NCBI GenBank assembly: GCA_013397935.1
Contig: VZRN01001859.1
Coordinates: 882,883 to 946,882, forward strand
Source of the DNA: Dasyornis broadbenti
Lineage: Eukaryota; Chordata; Aves; Passeriformes; Dasyornithidae
Direction: 5' to 3'
DNA: 64,000 bases
Shown here: positions 11,069-23,963 of the stretch, piece after piece
How the letters are laid out: the number at the start of each line of letters is the position of its first letter
How positions within the stretch are numbered: the first letter of the stretch is position 1
Notes under the pieces: model-generated
Told to the model about the DNA's origin: nothing
Database searches by the model: none
What the model saw: only the letters and a program-made list of their open reading frames with translations
Translations under genes and position numbers: made by a program

Positions 11069-14000
11069 AATTATCAGGCTTATCCCTTCCTTTTTTTTCC
11101 AGGCTGAAAAAGAAAAAGCCTTGATTAAAGGAAATGATATCATGGGATTTTCTAAGCAACATTCAAGATACAGAATAGAAAGTTCAGCAGTAGAAATGAA
11201 TCAAAACGTCAAGTAGATATTGTTGGGAAGTCTAGCTTTTGCAAAAGGTTCCTCATGATTTCCATACTAATTAACCAATAGAAGATCATCCTCTTTCTCT
11301 GGCAAGTTACCATACTTCAACAACAATCACTGTGGGTTATGAGGTATCAGGCAGTGACTTGTAATGAGTCACCTTAGGACCAGAATTGATCTCACTGTGC
11401 AGTCAGCTCTGCCACCCTACACATCTAGGCTTTGTCTGGCCACCTGCTGGGACAATCCATGCAGTGCTGGGCAGCAGTGCTGCGTTGACCCACTCAGGCA
11501 TCTGGGTTCCCATGGCTCTGAGTACCTCTGCAAGACCTTCCTTTTTGTGATGCAGATGTATTGCGAGTTGCATGTAAATGGTACATGAAAGAGGCCAAGT
11601 GGCACTGACTTGCTTGTATCCACAGTACTTAGCATTCTACTACTCTAGAGCAGGGTTTTCAAGGAGAGACCCTGTTGAAACAGTCCCAAACAGAGCAGGC
11701 TAGCAATTAAGTAATGCGGGCACTCAGGGCTTTGGTTTCTGAATTCACTTCTATGCCTTCTTTTGTTTAACATTGTAGTCTTGACCATACAGTACAAAGA
11801 TATTCAGTTATGTTGTTTCAGCTCATATAGTCTGCTACCTTCATCACACTGCAGTGTCCTGCTTGGCATGTTACACATAGATGTGTATGTTACTGTTGCT
11901 TGAAAGCAACAATAATCAAAAAGGACTCATTCCTTGCTGCATTGCATGTATTATGTAAAAATCTGGTATGTGTTCTCAGACACTGAAAAGTATGTAAACA
12001 GATGTGTCAAAAACTTCAGCCTATGAACAATATCAGCTGCCAGAAAAAAAATATATGCAGGTTATATAATGAAATTTGGAGAAACAGAATCAGTTACCAG
12101 GCAGTGCTTTTAAATGTATCCATTACTAGTGATGAGAGTTTAAATTCTTTCTGCCACCACACAATGAAATGAACTGTACTGGAGCAAATGTAATAAACAC
12201 CAGAAATATAATAAGTATTGAAGCCTGCTGTGAAAGGAGATGGTTTCCCTAGCAATAAAAAATGATGCCAGAAAAGTACCCTTTCTCTCCTCTTGCTTTC
12301 TTGCTGAGAATTTTTAAATTCTCATGTTTATTAGCCAACAAGAAGAATCAAATATCTGCTATCTGACTTCAACTGATGTAAACAGATGCAATAGATTTCA
12401 TGCTGATTAATGACTGGTAAATTTTATGATTTTGGGCTCTATTAAAAATATTAACGATTTTAACATTAGTGTGCATTTCCTGATGGATACTATGGGGAAA
12501 AAATTGCTTATTTAACTGGGATAACATTTGACATGGTGAACATTGGCATATCATCTACAGTGAATGTGTTTAATGTTTAAATCAAATGCTCAGATTTTGT
12601 ACTTGGTGAAAGTGAGTAAAAAAGGATTCATACTCTCTCCCTATCCTATCAGCTATTAGGAAATAAATATCTTTCAGGTAGTGAACAATTTCTGTATTCT
12701 TATGTTGAAACTTCTTATGAAAAATCAAGAATTCTCAAAACCTGGTTCCCATAGGACTTGATTCTTCTTTACACTGATACACAAACACTGTTCTGAGTAC
12801 ATGAAAGAACTTGAAACCATATATATTTTATTCTCAAGATATAAGAAAAACTTACTTGTTATTCCTGAAAACAAAAAAACATGTGCTTTGTATGCATAAT
12901 GTATAAATCTATAATGCAGATTATTTTTAAAAAAAAATGTTTATTCTCTGGTAAAACAACTACATATAAATTTAAACAATCTGTATTGCTCTCCTTGAAA
13001 GAAGTAAACAAAACCAATCCCCTCCCTGCAAGTCTCTTGCCTATAACTTGTGTGACTTAGTTATGAACCTTAGAGCACTGTGTTGTGGGATGTGCAGAAC
13101 TGGTTTTGAAATAATGATCATAAAATATTCTGAACAAAGTCGAGGTGTGCACAGCATACATCACTACTGTTTTGAAAACATATTCAAAAATGTATAGATA
13201 ACACATTCTGAAAGAAACTCTTCCTTGTAGGGTGAATAGGGCAAGGGACTAAAGAATAGATAGATCAGTGGATGCTGCACAAAGCAGTAGGACAGTCATA
13301 CCGAATTATAATGCCATGAGTGGTCTGCAGTGTTGATGGTCAGGAAGAGTATTTTGCTTCCACGCTGCACAAATGCAAAGGCAGTCTGGTGGAATAAAAG
13401 CACAGCGTGTGATTTAAGTACAGCTTAAGTATATATGCAGTGCTGCCCAGTGTTTAACACCTCCAGCATATGCACTTTTCAGTATGAACCAAAAGGACCC
13501 CTTACCTCAATAAACATGAGAAATCTTGACTATAGCTTTTCTGAAATACTTATTGTGGCTGAAAGTAAATCCAATATTTAAGAGCTTTACATACTAATCT
13601 CATTCCTGCCATAATGTGTCTGTGTGTGGCTGAAAAATAGTACTTTAATTCCTTGTTGGGCAATGGATTGGGTGGCAAACATGCAAAGTACATTGGCCCC
13701 TGAGCCTTTGAGACACTTGGAAGCAGTCCTGGTTTTGTGGTATGAAGTATAGATAATATAGTTTAATTTGAAAAGAAAATTTTCCCATGAAAGGCTGAGC
13801 CACAAATATCCTAAGGGACATGATCAGATGAATATTATCTGCTTGAATTTCCTCTTTTCCTGCGTGCTCTGTCTTCCAGACCAGCCTGGAGCAGACTCCA
13901 AAATTTGATAAATTCCCATGAAGTCATCAGCCTCAGAGCCTCTCAGAAGAGCTTGACACAGAACACCAGGCTGTTGATATTACTGTATTGCTCTTGTAAG

Positions 14001-15730
14001 GGTGAAGCTGGCAACAGCTCAGCCATGTTTCAGGGGATGTGGATGTCTCTCATGTTACGTAGAGGTCATCAAAGCAAAGTATTTCTAATACAATCTTTTT
14101 GCCAGGAGTCTCTAGTATCTTCTTCCTGAATATGGACTTCAGCTGAGAATTCTCCAGCATAATATTTAAAAATCAAAGCCCTTGAATCTTCCAGAGTTAG
14201 TTCACCTTCTTTTTGCAGACTCTTATTTCATGTCTTCAAGGCAGCTGTCATTGTTGTTGAGTCGCATCCACATGAGGATATATATTCTTCATTTTAGAGA
14301 GAAAAAATGGTTTCATTTTAATGGTTTCACTAGATAGAAGGCCAAAGCATTCTATGGCTCTTTGCTCTCAGTAGGACTTTTGCTTTAGCCATCTAAAATT
14401 ACCCTGTGACTCTTCATTTGATCTCTGAAAGGGAGGGTCTTGCTGCAAGAAATAGTACAAGCTGTATATATACTCTTAGGGATGCTTTTCCTCCATTCAT
14501 CTGTGGTGCCTTTTCATTTCCTGGTACTCCCACGCTGTCAGTTTTATTGTTGATAGTTGTTGATACTATGATATGTATTGTTCCATGAGTCCATTAAATA
14601 TTAATCAAAGATTTTTTTTTTTTTCTGAAAAACACCAAGAGTTGTATATCTAGTTATTTTTGATGCTTCAAGTCATATAACACCAGTTTGCAGTGCTCTT
14701 GCTTTTTCCTCTGCCTCTTGATTTTACTTTCACCACTGCCCTGCATTGGAGTTGCCCAAGGATTGCAATGTTATTGCTAAACCTACAAAATATTATGTGG
14801 GAATTGAATCATAAGAATCATTTCAGATTGGAAAGCAAGTCCCAATTTTATATCATCTTTTCTTCTTCCAAATATCCCATCATTAATTATGGGATGTAAT
14901 GTATGTTGACAGGGTGTCCTAAAAGTGCCTTGGAAGGACAGGTCACACTGAGTGAAGAGTGGGATAGGTTCACTCAGAGAGGCATTTTTATCAGACAGTT
15001 AAAGGTGCCTTCAGAAGCCTAGCAGCTTTCAAAGATTCCCTTCCACAAAGGTCCTTGATGAGGTTTTTGGAAGGAAATTGAGGACAGAGGATGATGTGTG
15101 AAGGCACTGCTGAGGTTGCTCTGGTGGCTGAAAAAACATATAATTGGCAAAATGTCACAATCCAGCTGTGCTGATGCATAAAATTTCCTTTGTGTCTTCT
15201 CAGACAGTTCACAGCATCAGGGCAGAGCACTCAAAGGAAGTGTTAGGCATTACTTGCAGTGGTGATAGTGCTTAGATTGGGTAGTGGCATTTTCAAGTTT
15301 TCTGATGAAACTTAAAATATCACAGCTGGCAGCATTTCCAGCATCAGTTGCTAAAACTACTGTGACAAACTGAGTTTTTACTTCTCCTTACTGCTGCATT
15401 GAATAAATTGAATTCCCTTCGGCTTGCTACATGCTGAATATTCAAGACCAGACTCCAAACGCTGTGTTTCTGTCAGAGCAGCACTGACATTAAAAAATCT
15501 CTTCGCTAATATATGAAGTAGCTTCACCTTTCCGCCCTCAGCCATGATTTCCCTGTCTCCAAATACTGCAGCTGTGCAGTACCACACGAACTACCAGTAG
15601 TCTTTCACCCTTGAAGTAGCTTTATGTCACTGCTAGAGACTGTGTGTCATAAAATTACACTTCGGCGTTCCTTTGTGTACGAGGACCTATGGATACCCCT
15701 TATTCAAAAAAGAAAAAGCTTTTCTAGGAA

Positions 15731-15746
15731 AAACCTAGCTAGGTTT
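15731..15746. repeat. Perfect 16-bp palindrome
   Basis: The sequence aaacctagctaggttt equals its own reverse complement over all 16 bases. A further 'ctaggaaaaacctag' arrangement just upstream overlaps it. No protein binding to it is known to me. Confidence 0.9.
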
Positions 15747-18700
15747 AGCTGACTGCTTGCTCTTCTGGAAAGTAGGGAGGGCTTGCATAGTAACCATGAC
15801 TCAAAGCAAGCATTTTCTCAGTGATGTTGTCTGATGCACTGCATTCAGCAGGCAAAACTAATACAAAACTCTGGTTAACGTGAAATTAACATGAAGAGCA
15901 TTCCTGTCACACAGCTTCTAGAGTTTCTCTGATGTCAAGGTCTCCACCATGTTTTCCACTCTGTAAATATTTGGCTGTTTGCTTGGAAGTTTTGGGGTAA
16001 TTTTAGCCTTTTTAAAAAATACTTTCACTGCTTAGGCTGTATTTAAATTCACTGAAAATAGTTACTGCTGTAGTGAAGGCAATGGGAACACATTCTGATA
16101 TCATGTGAGGAAGTTCAGTTTCAGGGCACATGAGTCCTTTCCTGAGTGTGATCTATAATACTGCCTGTGGAGTTATTCCTGCCTGGCAGAAGGACTCCAT
16201 TAGGACATGGTGCTATTACAAGCTCCTTTTTACCTTCACTGTGATCTCAGAGGGACACTCTTTTATATTCTCTCAGACATCCTTAGGAACTAATTTATCT
16301 TCGCAGAGCTTGTCCTGCTCTTTGGAAGGCAGAGGCTCTTATAATTAAAAACCTGGCTAAGAACTGTTTTGGGGAAAGATATATGCCTCTAGAATACATT
16401 TTTTTTTAAGTGTATAGAATATGGTTTTTTTCTCCCTCTCTTTTTAAAATCACTTATCATGGTGAATAATTAATATGATCTGGGAGCACATGGCAACTTT
16501 TATCAGAAGTCTCCTATTCCAGGCGGAGGTAAGCATTCCAAAGACAGAAGGAATCAAGCATTGAGAAGATTAATTTGGGACGGATAGAGCTGTAAGGGTC
16601 AGAGAAGATGCCACATGGGGCAAAAGCAGTTTTGGGGAAGGAAGCAGCCACTGAAAACAATGAATAATTTCCTTTCTGAGTGTCTTTCACTAGGGAGAAA
16701 AAAATTACAAGCAAAATGCTGAGTGGGATTAGAACAGTCCTCAGGTCCAAGACCTAGAAGTTCAGAGCTATATGTCACTGTAGGCAGAAAGCAGTTATCT
16801 ATCTGTACAGCACAACTAGCTCTCTATACGTGAGCTGGGTACTTCAGGTACAGCTAGGCATCCTAGAAGTGCCTGAGTTTATTCCTTTCCACATGTGGGA
16901 ACATAATTTTGACAATGGAACCTAGAAATTGAACCATAAAAAGTATTTGTTGAAATGCAGAAATGAGCTTTCCCCAAATTATATAAATTGCAAGTGGGCA
17001 TGAAGGGAAGCTGATTTTCTACATGACTGAATATCCAGTTTCAGGAGATTAAAGATGAGGACTTTGCAGGGTAATGGGATCCTGACAGAAGTCTGTAGTT
17101 CATGAACACTGCGGTGAAGCTTATGGTCTGTATGGCCTTATCTATGAATCATCACGTTACAATCTGCTATGCTTTTTTGTTTGGTTGGTTTTTAAAGTCA
17201 TGGCCCCAATGACACATCAAGCTAGCTTTTATATCTAACAGAGCTTCCTGATCAAAAGTGTGAAAAACTCTTCTCCTCTACCAGGGGTTTGCACAGAGAT
17301 GAAACAGGCCAACAAAGCAGACGCTTTCACGGAAGTCCCAAGGCTACAGAAGAATTCTCTCTCTCTACCTAAGTCAAACACACTGCAGTGAAATAGGGAT
17401 TTCTCATATAAATACCGAAGTGTAAACTAAAGGCTCCTCTCATGTGCAAAGCAGCCTAAGAGTAAAGCTAACTTTGCTCCATTCACTGGATGAGGCTTCC
17501 TTAAGGATATATTCTTACAGTACTAAACTAAAATTCTCTGGACCCTTTCCATGGTAGTGATGACAACTGGAACCAAATATCCCATATAATACTCTACTAC
17601 CTGGGAAAATAGGTGAGCTACCAGTTGGGTCCTTGGCTTATACTATCTCCCAAACTATGCCTGGGAACTGTGAGAAAAAGCAAATCAGTCAATGCCAAAT
17701 ACATTCCAGAGACCCTTCTAGTGTTTAAGAATAAAGATTATTTCAGTTCCTGGACCTGTGGACACTCCTCAGTGTCATTTCACTTTCTAGAAGAGAGGTG
17801 TATTATGAGTTCATTTTTTATGACCTATAAATGTGTGTTTTTAAGAGAGGCTGATGTTATACACAACATATACAGTGACATTTGGAACAGCTTTTTTTTT
17901 TCTTGCTGGCTATTTAAATGATTTAATGCTGTCTCCAATGCCCAGCTCTTAGGCTGAACTTTTTTGAAAGTGCAAAGAGATGTAGAAATAGAGGTAGATG
18001 CTTTTGTTAGCAAACAGGCTACCACTTCTTACTAATGCCAGACAGTTTTTGAAAGGAAGTTTATAGTGCTCATGATTAAATGGAGGGATAACTCACTGGA
18101 ATACTTCTTTTTCCTAACAAAGCTAATCCATGGATCAGTTTCAGATGATTGTGTTTATTTTTTCCACACTCTTTTGGCTTCCATGGAGATCTGCTTTAGG
18201 AAAGAACTAGGATTAAGTACAATTAAGATCTCACCTAACATTTCCTAGTAATAGGTATAAGAAAAAACAGGTGAACTTTGAGAAAAGCTAAAGGTGAATT
18301 GTTGTGAAATACATGCTTTATCCATTAGATTCACAGCCTTCCTACAGGACTGTACATATGTTAAAGTAGTCTCAGGAGGGCTGTTACTCCTTGCTAGCAG
18401 CAACATCACGCTGTGAATTACAAATAAAAACATACATGGTTCACCTAGGGCTGTTGTACATATAATATCAATCTTTCTCTGGACACACCTAGAAAAAGTA
18501 CCACTCCATTAATTTCACAAAGGCCGGTATACCAGCCAGGGGATTGTTTTGAAACAGTAACGAGAATACAACTGAAATTATTAATTTTGGTTTGATTCAC
18601 CTCATTCAGTACCTATCACCTTGTCATACGGTAGAATTTGATAAAGATCAGGACTATTCATTTTAGTTAAAATAAACAGATTCTTGTAGCTAGAGGAACT

Positions 18701-19391
18701 GGATTATTCGTAATTCTGAATAGCTACCACTTCTGCTAGACTAGGTTTATGAATGCAGTATTCAGAAGCCCAATTAATGTTAGGTAACCATCCCTTAAAA
18801 AAACTTGGGTTTGGGACTCTGTATGGAAATCACACCAGTCTGGATGAATTCAGATAGGTCCAAATGCTCCATGTCCAATATACATAGTCTGGTTCCAGGC
18901 TGGTAGCCAAATATCACTTTAGCATGGTGCACACAAATACCATTTTATTCTGAGATCAGACAAAAGAGAGCTCCACAAACCCCTGAGGTGCATGGCAAAC
19001 CTCTAAAGCATTCATGCAAGAGCTACAAGAGCAGAAATTCTTCTGTCAGATGTCATCAGCTTACAGTCTGATGGTCAAAAAAACCTCTGAGCTAGTCCTT
19101 CTAAGCAATAAGTGAGAACTTCCTCTTCTCTCCATGTTTCCCTGGGTCCAAAAAGGGACAAGAGTCACAGTAATAGAGTTTTTGACACCCATGCATTTAG
19201 GTACATGTAATACAATGACAGCTTTGGCCACAGAGAGTTAACAGGTGGGGTCCAAATACTATAGTAGAATAAATCTCATTGGTAAATTGTAAGCATGTGT
19301 GCAATTGTGGGCAGGATTGAAGCCAAAGTTAGGAAAAAGGCATGGTTTCAGTGATCTTGCTGTGGCTGCATGTAGCGTAATGACAAAAGCA

Positions 19392-19473
19392 ATTTAGACC
19401 ATAGAAGTTATGGGGTTTTATTGACAAGGTAGATTTAGACCATGGAAGTTACGGGGTTTTATTGACAAGGTAG
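19392..19473 (+). repeat. 41-bp tandem duplication, two copies
   Basis: Copy 1 (19392-19432) and copy 2 (19433-19473) are both 41 bases long, directly adjacent, and differ at two positions (ata/atg in the first third, tat/tac shortly after). Each begins 'atttagaccat' and ends 'ttgacaaggtag'. The low divergence points to a fairly recent duplication. Confidence 0.95.
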
Positions 19474-20930
19474 ATCATGTTGTACTGTTCCCATGTGGTC
19501 CTATAAGCATACCTTCAGCCAGCTAACCCAGCTAGCAGCAAGTGTAACTCAGACGGATTTAATGAGATATATTTAATAAGTACATTCACAACCAAGTTCA
19601 ACGCACAGGATTTTTTGTTTTCCCCAGGCTGCTGACAAAGCCTGTGACCAGCTGTGAAAGTTAATTGTATGTTATTTTATAACTGTCTGGGCCTGGCAGA
19701 GAACCTTATCCTAAGGTATATTTTTGTCCCTTGGCAGCAAGACAGAGGAAAGAATGGAAGGCTGAATTGCATTTTCCCCTGGTTTCATGTATAACTAGTA
19801 TGGCAATGTGTTGGGACAGTTTTTATGTTGCAGTGAGTTCTAGATGTGCTCTTTTAAAATGTTGTCTTTTGCTTCCATAAACTGGAATACAGACTCTCAA
19901 GGGTCCATTTTTGTTTAGCCCAGGTAAATCCTGCAATAGTGCTTGCCTACTTTGCCACTGCAGTAAACACTGAAGGAAGTTTTCTGTATTCTTTTCTATC
20001 CTCTTTTTTTCTCATCCAAGAGATCACTTGGAGTTTTTTTTTTTTTTTTTTCTGCTTTGCCTTCTCACACCCTATCATCCCTTAATTAATAATGCTTTAC
20101 CATGCCTTTATTAATACCACTGTGATACTCATCTATTCAAGTTGTGTGGCTCACGTTATTTGCATTCTAAGCCATTCTATTTGGCTTTTACTGATAGTTA
20201 TTTGAAACCATAGCAGACATTTTGAGTGGTCTGTTCCAACAGCAATTACGATAATAAAATTATTTATATCAGTCAGATGATTTGTAAAGTCTCCTTTTCT
20301 TTGGCTTTGTGAGTAGGCTCTGCTGCAGCTTCCTGGGGAGTACACAATCACATCAAAACCAGAAAGTAGCTAAATATTTTTATTATGGGGTTTATATTAA
20401 GAACGTGCTTGGGCATTCCTTATCTCATGGTGGGTTATGGGTTTGTTTCTCTGATCCTGCAAACCCACAGATTGGCATGTCTTGCCAGAATGAGTGGCAG
20501 TGGATGGATCAAATGGAATGGGCATATTGCAGGATTAATTTATTTTTGTTTCAGAAACATCTGTTTTTTCTTTCGTCAAATCAACATTTTATGATCAAAC
20601 AGCAGAAGGACATAATCTTCTTTTCCTGCTTCCCAACACTCCAAATAGATCAAATTTTTTGTGAATGAAAGTTAAGTGTTTGCAAAATAGTAATTACTAC
20701 AGTGTGATTTGAAAGTTAAACACTTATTAAATTGCATGCCCTTAAAGTGAAGAATTTTAAGGTATTTTTTTCTGAAAGTCTCTATTTTAACCTGCCCCCT
20801 ATAGATTGTTTAGGTATCAGCTGTGTGTTGGTTTTGCTTAGCTCAGTATTTGCTAGTGGGGTGGGGGGGGGGCACCACAAAGATGGCTCCTGTGTGAAGC
20901 TTCTCAAAGCTTTCACCATGTCCAACAGAG

Positions 20931-20987
20931 CCAATCTTTGATGGCCCTGAGGATGATGGACATGCTGCTTGCCAAGGCTGGGCCAAT
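20931..20987 (+). promoter_or_regulatory. CCAAT boxes of the LTR U3 region
   Basis: CCAAT occurs at 20931-20935 and again at 20983-20987, upstream of the TATA-like element, in the usual arrangement of a retroviral U3 promoter. Confidence 0.5.
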
Positions 20988-21016
20988 TAGAGATGTTGGT
21001 TATGCCTCTGTGATAA

Positions 21017-21024
21017 CATTTAAG
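21017..21024 (+). promoter_or_regulatory. TATA-like element of the LTR
   Basis: The sequence catttaag lies about 30 bases downstream of the second CCAAT box, where the LTR family carries its TATA-type element. Compared with a 'tatttaag' form it has a C at the first position, which may weaken it. Confidence 0.4.
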
Positions 21025-21684
21025 AAGAAATCAAAACAATGGGTGCACACACTTCTTTTTAGCCAGAGGAGGAGGTGAGAATATGTGAGGGAAAACAACA
21101 TGGAGACACGAAGGTCAGTGGAGAAGGAGGGGGAGGGGGTGCTCTAGGCACTGGAGCCGAGATTACACTGCAGACTGTGGTGATGACCATGGTGAAACAG
21201 GGGGTGCCCCTGCTGCCCCTGGGGTCCATGGGAAATGCTGAGATCTGCTCGCAGCCTGTGGGGAGGTGCCCCACACTGGAGCGCATGGATGCCTGGAGGG
21301 GGCTGTGGTCCAGCAGGAGTCGTAGTGGAGAGAGAGGCCTTGCTCCTGAGATGGAATGGCCTGGCCTCAGAAGTCTGTACCCCATGGACGAGGGACCGCA
21401 CGCCACAGCAGTTTAGGGAGGACTGTCTGCCCGTGGGGGGAGCTCACACTTCAGCAGGGTCAGGCGAGCTGCTGCTTGTGAGATTGGGACCCACGGCTAT
21501 GCAGAGGAAAAGACTCCTCTCCCTGAGTAGCAGCAGAAGATTTCAGTGATGAACTGACCTACCCCTGCCCCGCCATGCCTTGTCCCCCTGTGCTGTTGCT
21601 GGGAAGGAGGGAGGGGGTGAGCAGAGAAATGGTGTCTTTGAAGGTTTTATTTTACTTCTCATTTACTCCTCTGACTCTGTTAGC

Positions 21685-21690
21685 AATAAA
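21685..21690 (+). terminator. LTR polyadenylation signal AATAAA
   Basis: A perfect AATAAA lies in 'agcaataaatcac', in the last fifth of the LTR and followed by T/G-rich sequence, as expected for the R region of an LTR. Confidence 0.6.
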
Positions 21691-21970
21691 TCACTTTGCA
21701 ACTTTAAGTTCAGCCTGTTTTGCTCTGAGTGCATCTTCTCCCGGTTCCTTATCTCAACTCATGAGCCCTGTGTGTCTTAATTACTTTTTTCTCCTCTGCC
21801 CAACTATGGCAGGGGAGAGTGAGTGAGTAGATCTTGTGGGTGCCTGGCATTTCACCAGGGTCACACCACGACAAACTGAGGGGCTTTACAAAAAGTATGT
21901 TCAAAGTTATTAAAGACAGAATAAATTCAGCCTCCCCAAACTCACAGTTGCATGATTTATAATACAATAA

Positions 21971-22418
21971 AATCATAGAATTGTTTAGGTTGGAAAAAAC
22001 CTTTAAGATAATTGAGTCCAACCATTAACCTATTATCGACAAGGCCACCACTTAACCATGTCCTATGTGCCACATCTACAAGTATTTTAAATATCCCCAG
22101 GGATGGTAACTCCACCACTTCCCTGTGAAGCCTGCTCCATTGTCTGACCATCCTTTTGGTAAAGAAGTTTTCCTTTATATCCAATCTAAACCTCCCCTGG
22201 CACAACTTGAGGCCATTTCCTGTTGCTCCATCATTACCTGGGAGAAGAGACCGACCCCCACCAGACTACAACCTCCTCTCAGGAAGTTGTAGAGTGTGAT
22301 AACATACCCCTTGAGCCTCCTTTTTTCCAGGCTAAACACGCCCAGCTCCCTCAGCTGCTCCTTAAAAGACCTGTGCTCCAGACCCTTCACCAGCTTTGTT
22401 GCCCTTCTCTGGAAACAT
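21971..22418 (-). mobile_element. CR1 LINE, 3' fragment, minus orientation
   Basis: Read on the minus strand this copy runs from the end of the reverse-transcriptase frame (near 22,411) through the CR1 3' untranslated region. It ends in the CR1 tail (plus-strand 'aatcatagaattg' at 21,971). Plus-strand landmarks are 'gtccaaccattaacc', 'cttccctgtgaagcctg' and 'gcccagctccctcagctgct'. It lies about 100 bases downstream of the LTR above. It is 5'-truncated and moderately diverged. Confidence 0.95.
22313..22411 (-). pseudogene. Remnant of CR1 reverse-transcriptase C-terminus
   Basis: The minus-strand translation begins QRRATKLVKGLEH and goes on to LRELGVFSLEKRRL, the conserved end of the CR1 ORF2 protein. 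Only the last 33 or so residues are present. The fingers, palm and endonuclease domains are absent, so no activity can remain. The open frame beyond KRRL reads through diverged CR1 sequence and is not meaningful. Confidence 0.85.
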
Positions 22419-23930
22419 ATTTGTTAGTTAAAAAAAACCAAAACAACCCAGCAGGCTTTCTGGTTGCATTTTGAACCTAAACTGAACAGTCAGTTTGATC
22501 TAAAGTGGATCCTCTTAGACTGACTTGTGGTTTGCTTGTCTGGCTTTGGCTCTTCTGTCTGCTTGGCTTCTGCAAACCTGTTAAAGCTGCGCTTGAGCTT
22601 TTGCTCTTGCTCTGGGCAGCACTAGAGCTGAGCTCAGGGGTTCCATGCAAAGGATGTTGCTCCTTGGTCTGACTTGTTTAATTCCAAACATGTTTAATTA
22701 AGCTGGTGAGGCTTTAGGAATAAAAAAGAGAAGGCACCTGGGAGAAGCAGGAGCTCTGCCTGAAAGTGACAGGAGTTCATATGGTGTGGGGACTTCAGTT
22801 CGAATTGGCCCCTTTCAGCATGAAAATAGACGTGGCTGACATCACCAGTACTGTGGGCACCTTGGTACCTCTCTACAGTCCAAGTCCTGCAGGTAGCTCT
22901 ACTGTGCTCTCAGGTGTAAACGTCCTGTGGCTTGAAACCTGCTTGTTAGGCAAATGACCTGCTGCTGATAAGGGGATGCTCTGTGGCTCCTGGCTCCGAG
23001 ACTGGGAAAGTAATTAATTTTCAGCTACAGGTGAGGTTAATAAAAATCAGGCCTTGTAAGGGTGATAAATTACTCATTTAAAAGTTACACTGATAGTCTG
23101 GTCCTAATAAACTTTAGCAATTCTCATCCACTGTGATGCTGCTACTTTCTTATAGGAGGCTGATAGATAACACTGTTCTTGGGGAAATTATCCTCTCACA
23201 GTAATTCAAATGCAACACTTCACCACAGATATCTTTTAGTGTTTTCAAATAAAAAATGCTATTGGGTTGTGTATTTCTTGTGACCAGTTTCACTTTTGCT
23301 GGTTGGCATGCCCAATTATTCTTCTGTGAGCACATCCCTAGCTGCATCCTGACCTGTATGTACTTGAGATATTTTCCCTTTTTCTGTGTATTTATTTTTT
23401 CCTGTTTTGAACATTTGCAGTTGATAATTTCCCAGATTCCCTCCCAGAGCCCTATTGTTGATCAGCTTCTGCTGTCCCGTCCTGACAATGACTGGTTCAG
23501 CGCATGTTCTACATTCTGCATACCTGCTCTATGGAAGTGCAAATTCTTCTTTAGCATTGGAGAAGATACCTTGAAAGGATCATTATCTCCACTGGATAGG
23601 GATCAAGCACTTTACAGAGCTGCCTATCCTTGATGTCCACCTGGAAGCTTTCACCAATACACGACACGCTCAAATTCTTGTAGATAGAAAGAGCTTTCGG
23701 AAAATCACTTCTGCACTGGCTGTGGACATAACCTTGATCTGGATTAAAACTGCACACCTGATTGCCTCAGCTTCTTAGTTATAAAGTATAAATCCAATCC
23801 TTATCAGGCAGTTTGGAGTAAATGTGTTCAAAATTAGGAACTGGCACAAAGTGTTAGGTAATTTGTGTGGTCATGGAGAATTTAATCTCCAAATTAGCTT
23901 TAGAAACACCTCTGACCTAAGCAGAAACTG

Positions 23931-23963
23931 AAAAAAAACCAAAACCAAACCAAAACAAAACAA
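23931..23963. repeat. A-rich (AAAAC/AAACC)n simple repeat
   Basis: Eight A residues are followed by alternating aacc, aaaacc and aaaac units up to 'caagc'. It is a low-complexity tract of about 33 bases. Confidence 0.85.

Larger units (their letters stand above)
11069..20823. other. Single-copy non-coding DNA, no gene seen
   Basis: Nearly 10 kb without a recognisable coding exon, RNA gene or retrotransposon. Small items listed separately are the 16-bp palindrome at 15.7 kb and the 41-bp duplication at 19.4 kb. T-runs lie at 14,612-14,624 and 20,034-20,051. Open frames reach at most 119 codons (20,309-20,668) and carry no motif I recognise. A splice-acceptor-like tract at 11,081-11,102 is treated under findings. 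Confidence 0.65.
20824..21873 (+). mobile_element. Endogenous retrovirus LTR, about 1 kb, plus orientation
   Basis: This is a long terminal repeat of an avian endogenous retrovirus, recognised from the order of its blocks. Near its 5' end is 'cctgtgtgaagcttctcaaag'-like sequence, followed by two CCAAT boxes and 'ccaaggctgggccaatt'. A TATA-like 'catttaagaag', a GC-rich middle part (21,060-21,560) and AATAAA in 'agcaataaatcac' come next. The end reads 'cacctggca...caccagggtcacacca'-like. No viral coding region is attached, so it is probably a solo LTR. The start is uncertain (20,822-20,826) and I find no target-site duplication. Open frames inside it (up to 115 codons, both strands) are by-products of its GC-rich composition. 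Confidence 0.75.

Noticed and set aside
10917..11216. 99-codon frame running through the N gap
   Set aside because: The reading across 35 N has no meaning; only the segment after 11,102 was kept as a weak exon candidate.
21059..21549. Overlapping open frames of 83-115 codons on both strands
   Set aside because: They lie wholly inside the GC-rich middle of the LTR and match no protein family.
23256..23633. 125-codon plus-strand frame
   Set aside because: Composition dominated by T-rich codons (F, L, C), no domain, no supporting splice or start context.
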